NCBI GenBank assembly: GCA_023393455.1
Contig: JAEWLJ010000007.1
Coordinates: 123,197-187,196, forward strand
DNA: 64,000 nt
Reading direction: 5' to 3'
Origin: Methanobacteriota archaeon
GTDB lineage: Archaea; Halobacteriota; Methanomicrobia; Methanomicrobiales; Methanoculleaceae
Numbering within the stretch: the first letter of the stretch is position 1; each line of letters starts with the position of its first letter. Of this stretch, positions 15,908 to 24,195 are shown piece by piece. A program made the position numbers and the translations under genes. The notes beneath the pieces were generated by a model, which saw only the letters and a list, made by a program, of their open reading frames with translations, ran no database searches and was not told the DNA's origin.

Positions 15908-16024
15908 GACGCAAGCGGACTGAAATATCGGGATGCAGCAGACAGGCCAGGATTTTAATTCTCGTTCATAGCCTGATGCCTCCGGCCGGTCGAGGCATCT
16001 CACCCGGATCTATAAACGAAGAGA

Positions 16025-17275
16025 TCACCGGGGCGAAGCGCCGGTCTCCTCCCCATGATTCACGACCACATCGTCGATCACTTCCGCAAGCGTTGCCGCG
16101 GAGGTCGCCCTCATCTCGACTCCCGCCGCCTCAAGCGCGTAGCCGGCCGCCCTCCCAGAGAGCGAGTGATGCACGAAGACCACATCGATCTTTTGCGCGA
16201 GCAGCATCTCAGCCACCTGTCCGCCCTTCCGCTTCTCCACATCCGTAAATGGATTGGAGATGGTGTCCTGGCGCTCGATGCGGTTCTTCTCAACGTCATA
16301 GTCAAGGATTGCGAAATACGGCGCTTCGCCGAAGTGAGCGCTGACCGACCCCTCCCGGTCCTGCAGCGGCACCGCATACCGTAGATGCGTCTTCTTCCGG
16401 GGTTCATAGTGGATGAGGACCCGCTCGACGTTCTGCACCCGGAGCCGTATATCCTGCTCGATGCGCTCGCTCTCCCGGTGCGCCTTCCCAAAATCCGACT
16501 CCGCCATCTCGACCATCGCCTCCACGAAGATGTAGCGCCCGGAGTTGCGGCCCGTGATACTCTTGATGCCGCTCACCTTCGGATCCGAGAGGATGATGCT
16601 GCGGATCTCGTTGAGCGTATCGTAATCGACCGAGGCATCCAGGAGAGTTCGCATGCTGTCTTTTAAGATCCCCCAGCCCGCCCGGACGATGAAGACAGCG
16701 ACAACGACGGCTGCGATCCGGTCCAGGGGTATGCCGAAGAACTGCCCGAGGAGCGCAAAGAAGACAACCGAGGAAGAGAGAACATCCACCCGGTGCTGCC
16801 TCCCGTCCGCGATCAGGCTCGGGGAGTTGTACTTCCGCCCCACGTTCACCTCGTAGGTGCCGAGGATATACGGCACCGGGATGAAGGCGGCAACGGCGAG
16901 GAGGACCCACCCGCTGTAGGGCTGGGCGGCGGCATCGCCCGTCACCGCCTCCGCCGCAATCTCGAAGGCCGTGAAGAAGATGAGGAGGGCAATGGCTACC
17001 GAGACGACGTTCTCAACCTTGTAGAGCCCGTACGGGAAATCCCGGCGTTTGCGTGAGGAGAGATACACCCCCGCGATCAGGGCAAGCGAGGCGACGACGT
17101 CCACGAACGAATGTATGCCGTCCGCACGGAGGGCAAGGCTGCCTGTATAGACCGAGAGTAGCAGTTTTGCGACGACCAGCCCGGCATTGACGGCAAGCGA
17201 GAGAAAGGCGACACGGAGGATGACGGACTCCGGCGTCCGGTAAGATCCTGCCGTCTTCCGAACCGCTTCCTGCAT
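16025..17275 (-). CDS. Cation diffusion facilitator transporter fused to a NifX-like domain
   Basis: Exports divalent metal ions across the membrane by proton exchange. The first ~205 residues are a CDF membrane domain with six helices; metal-site motifs are visible as the helix-II stretch around ADGIHSFVDV (about 52-61) and the helix-V stretch around ADGRQHRVDVLSS (about 157-169). A cytoplasmic CDF dimerisation domain follows (about 210-295). The last ~115 residues resemble the dinitrogenase iron-molybdenum cofactor (NifX/NafY) domain: VSAHFGEAPYFAILDYD, then NPF, then GGQVAEMLLAQKIDVVFVHH. At 416 residues it is longer than plain CDF proteins because of this fusion. The fused domain may sense or bind a metal cluster; that is inference. 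Confidence 0.87.
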   Translation of the reverse strand: MQEAVRKTAGSYRTPESVILRVAFLSLAVNAGLVVAKLLLSVYTGSLALRADGIHSFVDVVASLALIAGVYLSSRKRRDFPYGLYKVENVVSVAIALLIFFTAFEIAAEAVTGDAAAQPYSGWVLLAVAAFIPVPYILGTYEVNVGRKYNSPSLIADGRQHRVDVLSSSVVFFALLGQFFGIPLDRIAAVVVAVFIVRAGWGILKDSMRTLLDASVDYDTLNEIRSIILSDPKVSGIKSITGRNSGRYIFVEAMVEMAESDFGKAHRESERIEQDIRLRVQNVERVLIHYEPRKKTHLRYAVPLQDREGSVSAHFGEAPYFAILDYDVEKNRIERQDTISNPFTDVEKRKGGQVAEMLLAQKIDVVFVHHSLSGRAAGYALEAAGVEMRATSAATLAEVIDDVVVNHGEETGASPR

Positions 17276-17579
17276 ACCGGATCGCCCCTTAGTGCATTCC
17301 TTGGCGTGATGTTTCCATTAATCTAACCATTATGGCCTATTTGATGGGGAAGAGGGCATCGCGGCAACTCCTCATGACGGAGGATACGGCGGTACTTCGT
17401 ATGACGCCCACCTGCGGCGATGCATACGTTGCGGCGGACCTGATGACCCGCTCCCAGGAAGAGGGAAACCGAATTCATACGCTCGGAACCATTATGCAAC
17501 AGGATAGCCGTCCGGTTTTCCGCCGGAACCGTTGAATACCACGGAACCGGTTAAGTCGCCCCTCGACCCATAATACCGT
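17276..17579. other. 304-base stretch with no convincing gene
   Basis: It lies between the divergent CDF transporter and methyltransferase genes. A 67-codon open frame (17332-17535, +) begins MAYLMGKRASRQLL but has no ribosome site, no recognisable motif and an erratic composition, so I do not call it. The last ~60 bases probably carry the promoter of the methyltransferase gene. Nothing else is seen. Confidence 0.5.
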
Positions 17580-18170
17580 ATGGATATCTTCGACTCGGTC
17601 TACCGGAGCACGCCACCCTGGGACATCGGCCGCCCCCAGAAGGCGTTCGTCGAACTGGCCCGGGCAGGAGAGATCACGGGTTCCGTCCTGGACATCGGAT
17701 GCGGAACGGGGGATCACGTCCTCTTTTTTGCAGGCGAGGGGCACGAGGTGCTCGGGATCGACACCGCCTCCCTGGCGATCCGAAAGGCCCGGGAGAAGGC
17801 TGCAAAAAGAGGACTCCAGGCACAGTTTTTCGTCGGAAATGCACTGGAACTCTCCGCCCTCAACAGGACGTTCGATACCGTCATCGATTCGGGGCTCTTC
17901 CACACCCTCTCCGACGAAGATCGGCCGGCCCTCGCCGAGAGCCTCGCGGCCGTCCTCGCACCCGGCGGGAGATACTTCATGCTCTGCTTCAACGAGCAGA
18001 ACCCCGGCGAATACCCTCTGCCGAGGAGGATCACGCAAGATGAGATACAGGATGCCTTCCGGGACGGGTGGGTCATCAATTACATCAGGCCGGCGGTCTT
18101 TGAGAACAGCATCCAGGCCGACGGGCACCATGCCTGGCTTGCGTCGATATCGAGACCGATGCAGGGTTGA
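17580..18170 (+). CDS. SAM-dependent methyltransferase (class I)
   Basis: A 196-residue Rossmann-fold methyltransferase. Motif I is VLDIGCGTGDHVLFFA (about 37-52) and motif II the acidic end of VLGIDTASLAIRKARE (about 58-73); further on are DTVIDSGLFHTL (motif IV area, about 99-110) and VLAPGGRYFMLCF. The N-terminal PPWDIGRPQKAFVEL is typical of the group annotated as thiopurine-methyltransferase-like or Methyltransf_25. Substrate unknown. It stands alone; its start ATG 17580 is a few bases after CCATAATACC, suggesting a short leader. Confidence 0.82.
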   Translation: MDIFDSVYRSTPPWDIGRPQKAFVELARAGEITGSVLDIGCGTGDHVLFFAGEGHEVLGIDTASLAIRKAREKAAKRGLQAQFFVGNALELSALNRTFDTVIDSGLFHTLSDEDRPALAESLAAVLAPGGRYFMLCFNEQNPGEYPLPRRITQDEIQDAFRDGWVINYIRPAVFENSIQADGHHAWLASISRPMQG

Positions 18171-18291
18171 CAGGGGCGGATCTGTTGACGGATCCTCCTA
18201 TTCTCCGCCCCTATTTCCCCCTGTAGCCGCACACGCCTGGCCGGTGCCGGGGAAGAAAACCTATGTATGGGGGATATGCTTCTACTGTTAC

Positions 18292-19104
18292 ATGGAAGAT
18301 CGGCCCATAAAGGTCCTGGTCATCATGGGCAGCGCCCGGAAGGCGAATACCTACCGTGCAGCGGAACGGATCCGCGAGATCCTCGAGGAGGAGGCACCGG
18401 TGGACTGGGAGTACGTCATGCTCAAGGACGTCAACCTGGAGCAGTGCCGCGGGTGCTACACCTGTTTTGACCGCGGGGAGGAGTACTGCCCCATCAAGGA
18501 CGATTCGGCCCTCCTGGAAGAGAAGATGCATGCCGCGGACGGGGTGATCTTCGCCACCCCGGTGTACGGGTTCCAGGTCTCGGGGCTGATGAAGGTCTTC
18601 ATCGACCGCCACTCCTACATCTTCCACCGCCCCCGGTTCTTCCGGCAGAAGGCGCTCCTCCTCACCACCGTCGGGGTGATGGGGGATAAGGACGTGCTGG
18701 ACTACCTCAACGCGGTGGCCCGCATCTGGGGCTTCGAGGTTGCCGGTCGGGCGGGGATCGTCTCCCACGCGAAGATGGGCCCTCTCCCCGCCTACCGGCT
18801 GCGGGAGAACGAAGAGAAACTGCAGGCGGCGGCAAAGGCCTTTCTCGCCGCGCTCCGGAGGGAAACGCCGAGGAGGCCCGGGTTCTTCGACGTGATGGCG
18901 TTCCATATCGGGCGGGCGCCCTGCGACGAGCTGGGCGAATCGGCTCCCGCGGATCACGCCTACTGGAAGGAGCAGGGGTGGTTCGAGAGGGGGAGGCGCT
19001 ACTACGTGGACGTGCCGGTCAATCCGGTCTACCATGCGTTGGGCATGGCGGCGGAGTGGTACCTGCGACGGCGGGTGCGGAGGGATCTGCGGGAAGTGGG
19101 GTGA
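18292..19104 (+). CDS. Flavodoxin-like NADPH-dependent FMN reductase family protein
   Basis: A 270-residue flavoprotein candidate. The FMN phosphate loop is visible as MGSARKANTYRAAERI (about 13-28), a CxxCxxC-like segment as CRGCYTCFDRGEEYC (about 53-67), and the FMN-ring region as FATPVYGFQVSGLMKVFIDR (about 87-106). The Cys-rich segment is typical of iron-sulfur flavoproteins and their relatives. The C-terminal ~95 residues, with DHAYWKEQGW, extend beyond a plain flavodoxin and look like a helical add-on. I start at ATG 18292 (MEDRPIKVLVIMGS); the frame is open upstream but that part overlaps the methyltransferase gene. Confidence 0.8.
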   Translation: MEDRPIKVLVIMGSARKANTYRAAERIREILEEEAPVDWEYVMLKDVNLEQCRGCYTCFDRGEEYCPIKDDSALLEEKMHAADGVIFATPVYGFQVSGLMKVFIDRHSYIFHRPRFFRQKALLLTTVGVMGDKDVLDYLNAVARIWGFEVAGRAGIVSHAKMGPLPAYRLRENEEKLQAAAKAFLAALRRETPRRPGFFDVMAFHIGRAPCDELGESAPADHAYWKEQGWFERGRRYYVDVPVNPVYHALGMAAEWYLRRRVRRDLREVG

Positions 19105-19273
19105 AGGGGGGCGGGTACAGAAGATAGGATGAGTTTGTTGTGACCGCTACGGAATGAGTCGTGGCATGGGCCATGGATTTCTCGAAGGGGCGGGTGCTGC
19201 TCTACCATAGACTTCAATTCTTAATGAGAATAATCTCACGGAACTTTTTTTCCAGATATTCATTTCGGAAGGG

Positions 19274-19283
19274 TTATAAATAG
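19274..19283 (+). promoter_or_regulatory. TATA box for the AN1/transglutaminase gene
   Basis: TTATAAATAG at 19274-19283 is a near-consensus archaeal TATA box. The expected transcription start, about 25 bases on, falls almost on ATG 19303, which supports that start over the upstream TTG at 19291 and suggests a leaderless mRNA. Confidence 0.6.
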
Positions 19284-19302
19284 ATAGCAATTGTTATTGA
19301 AT

Positions 19303-20550
19303 ATGGCGAAATGCTATTTCTGTGGTCGCCAAATTGAAGGATTACCCTACGTCTGTAGACGATGTGGAGAAACATTCTGCATGGACCACAGATTGCCAGA
19401 ATACCATAATTGTGTAGGAAAAACATTTTGCGCGGACCACAGATTGTCAGAATACCATAACTGTGTACAAGAACGATATTCTTACACCGAAAACAGTGAA
19501 GATTACTCCCGATATAGTGATAATGCGAATGGCCACTCAAGAAAAACATCCTCACAGAGACTCGCACGGCAAACCGAGCAAGAGATTACGAAAACTCTTG
19601 CCGTTTTAGCGATTGTTGTGGGTCTTGCTTTATTCTATCCTCAAATAGTTTTGTTCGTTTCTCAGTTAGAAGACGATTCTGGTGGATCTACTGCCCTGAT
19701 GCAGCAGGACCCCTCATCAACAAAGGTGACCTTACCGGATACGACACCAGAGAATCAAGCGTTCAAGGCCTCGGATATCCCTATTATTGGCGACATTATT
19801 GACCCTTCCGAATCGTTTAAGGACTCCCCAAAACCACACAATTATCCCTACTACGCTGGGGGTCGAAGAACTCTGAGTTTTACAACCTATGGCGGATTAA
19901 ACGAGTATTTTTCAAAAGAAAGTCACACATACCGGTACAATTACGTGGATGAAGTCATAATGGAGTTGCTAAAAAACTCCTATCAGGATGAGTATTTAGA
20001 TCCTTTCATTGAGCAGATCGAAAAGACATCCAGTTCACCAGAGGCTCAAGCTCAAGTGGCAATCAGCCTTGTCCAGCATATACCTTACAGTTGGAACCGA
20101 TATTCTGGGATGGATAGCGACTGGTATTACCCCTACGAAACACTTCACAATAATCAGGGGGTATGCTCCGACAAATCGTTGCTCCTGAGTTACCTCTTAT
20201 GCCAGTTAGGCTACGATGTGGTATTGTTTGAGTTTTCCGACCATATGGCAGTCGGAGTAAAATGTAACGGCCAATATGACTTCCAGAACAGTGGATACGC
20301 GTTCATAGAAACCACACAACCAACAATAATCACGTACATTCCAGAGGATTATTTGGGAGGGTTTAGAGTTACGTCGGATGTGAAGATCATTCACGTACAA
20401 GGTGGAGATAAGTCCTTAGACGTGAGCGGGGAGTATCGGGATGCTCAAGAATTAAAGAAACTTGACTCGATGGGACAGGTCTTAGACCAGTATCACTACG
20501 CACGGTGGCAAGCACTCACAAAGAAATACGATCTACAATACGACACCTGA
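19303..20550 (+). CDS. AN1-type zinc finger membrane protein with transglutaminase-like domain
   Basis: Encodes 415 residues. An AN1-like zinc finger opens the protein (CYFCGRQI, then CRRCGETFCMDHR) and its second half is duplicated exactly in frame (residues 22-38 and 39-55). A single membrane helix lies at about 98-116, followed by a Ser/Thr/Pro linker and an extracytoplasmic domain. From about 255 this has transglutaminase-like features: a Cys in NNQGVCSDKSLLLSYLL, a His in FSDHMAVGV and a later acidic residue. AN1 fingers with membrane proteases or transglutaminases recur in archaea, but this family's job is unknown. The gene is markedly AT-rich compared with both flanks, as is the next gene. 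Start ATG 19303 fits the TATA position. Confidence 0.75.
   Translation: MAKCYFCGRQIEGLPYVCRRCGETFCMDHRLPEYHNCVGKTFCADHRLSEYHNCVQERYSYTENSEDYSRYSDNANGHSRKTSSQRLARQTEQEITKTLAVLAIVVGLALFYPQIVLFVSQLEDDSGGSTALMQQDPSSTKVTLPDTTPENQAFKASDIPIIGDIIDPSESFKDSPKPHNYPYYAGGRRTLSFTTYGGLNEYFSKESHTYRYNYVDEVIMELLKNSYQDEYLDPFIEQIEKTSSSPEAQAQVAISLVQHIPYSWNRYSGMDSDWYYPYETLHNNQGVCSDKSLLLSYLLCQLGYDVVLFEFSDHMAVGVKCNGQYDFQNSGYAFIETTQPTIITYIPEDYLGGFRVTSDVKIIHVQGGDKSLDVSGEYRDAQELKKLDSMGQVLDQYHYARWQALTKKYDLQYDT
19366..19467 (+). repeat. In-frame 51-bp tandem duplication inside the AN1 finger
   Basis: Two adjacent 51-base units (19366-19416 and 19417-19467) encode 17 residues each, differing at only three positions: G-E/K-TFC-M/A-DHRL-P/S-EYHNCV. 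The DNA differs at only a few sites, so the duplication is fairly recent. It adds a second Cys-x-x-His plus His-x-Cys set and could either build a second zinc site or disturb the first. Confidence 0.85.
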
Positions 20551-20619
20551 TTAACCCATTTTCTGCCTTATCCAGAACAGCACACGATTACGTGATGAAC
20601 AGACAGAATGATATGATAG

Positions 20620-21414
20620 ATGTCCCTAGACATCATAGAAAAGGATATACCGCCCAGTATGGCCCCACATGCAAATTATCTCATTGAATATCGGTTTCAG
20701 GGATCCTCCAAACACGATATTCGCAAAATGATTCTGCGTCTTACAAACAAGTTTCACTTACATTATGCCCAACCAAAAAGACCGGTACCCCATATCACGC
20801 TTGCAGGAGGATTTACAGCAAATAACGAAAAACAACTCGTGAAAGACTTTGCCTCCCACTGTGCTGCCACCCCACTATGCAGGTTCACCGTGAACGGGTT
20901 TGGCTATTTTCACAACCCACGTGTTGTTTTCATTGATATCAATCCAAGCGACAAGTTGAAGCAGTTCCGTTGGGATCTAGCGCAACGCCTTCAGCGATAC
21001 TGTAATTTAAAAAGTTACGACTATCAAGAGGATTTTGCATTCCATGCTACTCTTGCGTTACACTTAGGGGCATCTGATTTTGCCAAAGTCAGAAGATATA
21101 TTGACAGCCAACCCAAGCCAAAATACAAGCACTACATGATTCGGGCAACCCTCCTGAAAAATGGGAAAATACTTTGTGAATATGACTTTCTACAGCGGCG
21201 ATTGCTGAATCGAAGTGAAGCACTTGACGGGCGGTTGCTATCACGTACGTTTCAACTTCTCGATGATTTCTTTAAGGGAAATTACGATCCGAATGTGAAA
21301 TTAAAACCTCAAGATAGTATACCTGAACAGAGAATCAATGTCCAAAAAGAGGAGAGTCATAGTATAGTTCAGACCATTTTTAGTTTTATTAGATCAACGT
21401 TAGGAAAACCATAG
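20620..21414 (+). CDS. 2'-5' RNA ligase-like 2H phosphoesterase
   Basis: A 264-residue protein with the two H-x-T motifs of the 2H superfamily: HITLAGGF (about 58-65) and HATLALHL (about 147-154), spaced as in LigT/2',3'-cyclic phosphodiesterases. Members cut or join 2'-5' bonds or open 2',3'-cyclic phosphates in RNA or nucleotide signals. The C-terminal ~75 residues after the 2H fold are basic and without a recognised domain. The start is ATG 20620 or, equally possible, ATG 20659 (MAPHANYLIEYRF), which begins closer to the fold. It follows the AN1/transglutaminase gene by 69 bases, same strand and same low GC, so the pair probably arrived together. Confidence 0.8.
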   Translation: MSLDIIEKDIPPSMAPHANYLIEYRFQGSSKHDIRKMILRLTNKFHLHYAQPKRPVPHITLAGGFTANNEKQLVKDFASHCAATPLCRFTVNGFGYFHNPRVVFIDINPSDKLKQFRWDLAQRLQRYCNLKSYDYQEDFAFHATLALHLGASDFAKVRRYIDSQPKPKYKHYMIRATLLKNGKILCEYDFLQRRLLNRSEALDGRLLSRTFQLLDDFFKGNYDPNVKLKPQDSIPEQRINVQKEESHSIVQTIFSFIRSTLGKP

Positions 21415-21441
21415 AGCCTGTTGCCATCACCAATAAGATCC

Positions 21442-21933
21442 TCAAAACCCCTCCCCCTTCCTCAATTTAACAACAACCACGCCCCCGCGTTCCTGAACAA
21501 CAATCCTCCCCATGATCTCCTCCCGCAGCCCCGCGGGGAGCCTTCCCGCCTGCCACTCCCGCTCCCGGGCAACACTCACCGCGGCATTCGCCGGGTCCGC
21601 CGCCGCGACGGCTTTCAAAGCGTAATAAGCGCCCCCGTAGGCGTGCTGGGGGACATGTGCGGTCGCCACAGCCTGGCCCGCGGCCCGGGCAGCAAACTGA
21701 GCCGCGCTCCCCCCATCTGCATCGCGGGCGGCGGCATGGGCGGCGAGCGAAGCCCCGCGGATCTCGGCCATCGTGAAGACACCCGTCCGGACCCAGGTCC
21801 GGCACGTCTCGATGGCCCTCCGCGGCCGGTCGTCTCCGGGAAAGGCCTCCTCAAAGAGCGGGAGCACCCGCTCGGCGCATTCCGCGGCCCAGGTTGCCAT
21901 CAGCATCTGGTCCTGCTTGCTGTATTTTTTCAC
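21442..21933 (-). CDS. Putative immunity protein (Imm5-like helical family)
   Basis: An all-helical protein of about 163 residues: WAAECAERVLPLFEEAFPGDDRPRRAIETCRTW, then a run of Ala-rich helices with AAGQAVATAHVPQHAYGGAYYALKAV, then WQAGRLPAGLREEI. This is the pattern of proteins annotated as putative immunity proteins related to polymorphic-toxin immunity factors. No toxin is encoded beside it, so the protective role is only a name by similarity; many stand-alone copies occur in bacteria and archaea. I use GTG 21933 (MKKYSKQDQ); a TTG two codons earlier (21939) is possible. It converges on the 2H gene, 27 bases apart. Confidence 0.65.
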   Translation of the reverse strand: MKKYSKQDQMLMATWAAECAERVLPLFEEAFPGDDRPRRAIETCRTWVRTGVFTMAEIRGASLAAHAAARDADGGSAAQFAARAAGQAVATAHVPQHAYGGAYYALKAVAAADPANAAVSVAREREWQAGRLPAGLREEIMGRIVVQERGGVVVVKLRKGEGF

Positions 21934-21992
21934 GCACAATGAGTATGAACGTCCAATATCTTGGTTCTTGAGATACCACAGGGACGGCTACG

Positions 21993-22229
21993 TCAACTTA
22001 GGATGTAGAACCCGCCGAAGGCGAAAGCGTCCGGGTAGACCATGATCGAGAACGACCCGATCAAGCGGCCGTCGAGGAGCACCGCGAAGAATGCCTGCGG
22101 GTCGACCGCGTAGTAGCACTCCCCGTCGAAGATGCCGGGGTTCCAGCCCTCCCGTTCCGCCCAGTCGACCGCGACCCCGACTTCGGCCTTCGTCATCGGG
22201 CGAATCGTGACCGCACCTGATGCTGCCAT
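21993..22229 (-). pseudogene. Truncated GNAT acetyltransferase (N-terminal piece only)
   Basis: Starts normally with MAASGAVTIRPMTKAEVGVAVDWAEREGWNPG, then YYAVDPQAFFAVLLDGRLIGSFS and FGGFYILS before TAA. This is the beginning of a GNAT acetyltransferase family that normally runs to about 280 residues, with the acetyl-CoA loop (RGxGxG) coming directly after the FYIV strand. Here the protein stops at residue 78, just before that loop, and the 50 bases that follow do not continue it in any frame. An enzyme is therefore not expected. Confidence 0.65.
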
Positions 22230-22447
22230 ACTATGCGTGGAACACGGCGAGAGATGATGAAACCGGTCTCGTTCCGGTCATACCGTGCATCCCGGGTATG
22301 CCGCTCGCGGGCCCCCTCCCCGTGAACGTCCCTGGCCCCTCCCGCCCTGATCCTTTCATGCCCGGACTGATAGTCTATCCCTTCCGATATTGCTTCACTC
22401 GGATTAATGCCGGAAGAGAGCCACAATATACAAGGACAGGAGAGAGC

Positions 22448-22720
22448 ATGAGCAAGACAATCATTACCGTCGTTGGAAGGGACACAGTGGGAATCATCGC
22501 GAGGGTCTGCACGTATCTTGCCAACAACCAGGTCAACGTCGAGGATATCTCGCAGACGATCGTGCAGGGCTACTTCAATATGATGATGATCGTCGACACC
22601 AGCGGATCGACAAAACCGTATGCAGAGATGGCGGCCGAACTCGACGAACTCGGCGACGCGATCGGCGTTAAGATCCGGTGCCAGCGGGAAGATATCTTCA
22701 CAAAAATGCACCGGATCTGA
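22448..22720 (+). CDS. ACT-domain protein (UPF0237 family)
   Basis: A single ACT domain of 90 residues: KTIITVVGRDTVGIIARVCTYLANNQVNVEDI, then FNMMMIVDTSG, ending KIRCQREDIFTKMHRI. ACT domains bind amino acids or other small ligands as regulatory modules; this stand-alone kind is conserved next to a PFL/UPF0210 partner, as here, where the next gene begins eight bases later. The start ATG has an AGGAGAG ribosome site ten bases upstream. The family pairing is established; the ligand is not. Confidence 0.9.
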   Translation: MSKTIITVVGRDTVGIIARVCTYLANNQVNVEDISQTIVQGYFNMMMIVDTSGSTKPYAEMAAELDELGDAIGVKIRCQREDIFTKMHRI

Positions 22721-22728
22721 GGGGTTCT

Positions 22729-24093
22729 ATGATCAACATCCTCGAGGTGAACGAGACCAACAAGATGATCGAGCAGGAGAAACTCGATGTCCGGACGATC
22801 ACGCTCGGCATCAGCCTTCTCGACTGCTGCGACTCCGATCTCGATGCCTTAAACCAGAATATATACGCCAAGATCACGGGGCTCGCAAGAGATCTTGTCT
22901 CGACCGGGAGGGAGATCGAGCTCGATTACGGGATCCCGATCGTGAACAAGAGAATATCCGTGACCCCCATCGCGCTCGTCGGCGGGCGGGCGTGCAGGTC
23001 GCCGGAGGACTTCGTGACGATCGCAGAGACGCTTGACCGGGCGGCGCGGGATACCGGGGTCAACTTCCTCGGAGGGTACTCGGCGATCGTCTCGAAGGGA
23101 ATGACCCCGAACGAGGGAGCGCTCATCCGCTCGATCCCGGCGGCCCTCGCCGCGACCGAGAGGGTCTGCAGTTCGGTGAACGTCGGCTCCACAAAGACCG
23201 GGATCAACATGGACGCCGTCAAACTGATGGGAGAGATCGTGCGGGAGACGGCTGAAGCAACGAAGGAGAAGAACTCCATCGGCTGCGCGAAACTCGTCGT
23301 CTTCTGCAACGCCCCTGATGACAACCCGTTCATGGCCGGGGCGTTCCACGGTGTCTCCGAGGCCGATGCGGTCGTCAACGTCGGCGTAAGCGGCCCGGGC
23401 GTCATCAAGCACGCGCTCGAGGGCGTCCGGGGAGAGAACTTCGAGGTGCTCTGCGAGACGGTCAAGCGGACAGCCTTCAAGGTCACCCGCGCCGGACAAC
23501 TCGTCGCCCAGGAGGCCTCAGAGCGGCTCGGGATCCCGTTCGGGATCGTCGATCTCTCACTCGCCCCCACCCCCTCCGTCGGGGACAGCGTCGCCGGAAT
23601 CCTCGAGGAGATGGGGCTCGAGTCGGTCGGCGCCCCGGGGACGACGGCTGCTCTCGCGCTCCTGAACGACCAGGTAAAGAAGGGAGGGATCATGGCGAGT
23701 TCCTTCGTCGGCGGACTCTCGGGCGCATTCATCCCGGTCAGCGAGGACCAGGGGATGATCGATGCGGTGAACCGCGGCGCCCTCACCATCGAGAAACTCG
23801 AGGCGATGACCTGTGTCTGCTCGGTCGGCCTCGACATGATCGCGATCCCGGGCGACACCCCCACCTCTACGATAGCGGGCATCATCGCAGACGAGGCCGC
23901 GATCGGGATGATCAACAACAAGACGACCGCCGTCCGGCTGATCCCGGTGATCGGGAAGGGTGTCGGCGATACCGTCGAGTTCGGCGGGCTTCTCGGCCAC
24001 GCGCCGGTGCAGCAGGTGAACAGGTTTTGCTGCGCGGAGTTCATAAACCGCGGCGGGCGGATTCCCGCACCGATTCACAGTTTCAAGAACTGA
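22729..24093 (+). CDS. PFL family protein (UPF0210)
   Basis: A 454-residue protein related to the pyruvate-formate-lyase-like fold but lacking the usual glycyl-radical chemistry evidence. Diagnostic stretches are MINILEVNETNKMIEQEKLDVRTITLGISLLDC at the N-terminus, FLGGYSAIVSKGMTP near 120, SVNVGSTKTGINMDAV near 155 and a conserved CSVGLDMIAIPGDTP near 365. Its length and its coupling to an upstream ACT-domain gene match the conserved two-gene unit in bacteria and methanogens. Biochemical role unknown. The start at 22729 follows the ACT stop closely, giving coupled translation. Confidence 0.9.
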   Translation: MINILEVNETNKMIEQEKLDVRTITLGISLLDCCDSDLDALNQNIYAKITGLARDLVSTGREIELDYGIPIVNKRISVTPIALVGGRACRSPEDFVTIAETLDRAARDTGVNFLGGYSAIVSKGMTPNEGALIRSIPAALAATERVCSSVNVGSTKTGINMDAVKLMGEIVRETAEATKEKNSIGCAKLVVFCNAPDDNPFMAGAFHGVSEADAVVNVGVSGPGVIKHALEGVRGENFEVLCETVKRTAFKVTRAGQLVAQEASERLGIPFGIVDLSLAPTPSVGDSVAGILEEMGLESVGAPGTTAALALLNDQVKKGGIMASSFVGGLSGAFIPVSEDQGMIDAVNRGALTIEKLEAMTCVCSVGLDMIAIPGDTPTSTIAGIIADEAAIGMINNKTTAVRLIPVIGKGVGDTVEFGGLLGHAPVQQVNRFCCAEFINRGGRIPAPIHSFKN

Positions 24094-24195
24094 GGGGCAA
24101 GGGGGTCATCCTTTTTCCCGGCGGTCCGCCCGCCGGAAGCGGCCCACAGCAAACCTTTTCTTCGAAGGGGTCGTGTCGACAGAAGGAGGTGCGAT

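Noticed and set aside
17332..17535. 67-codon frame between the CDF and methyltransferase genes
   Set aside because: No ribosome site, no motif and no operon context.
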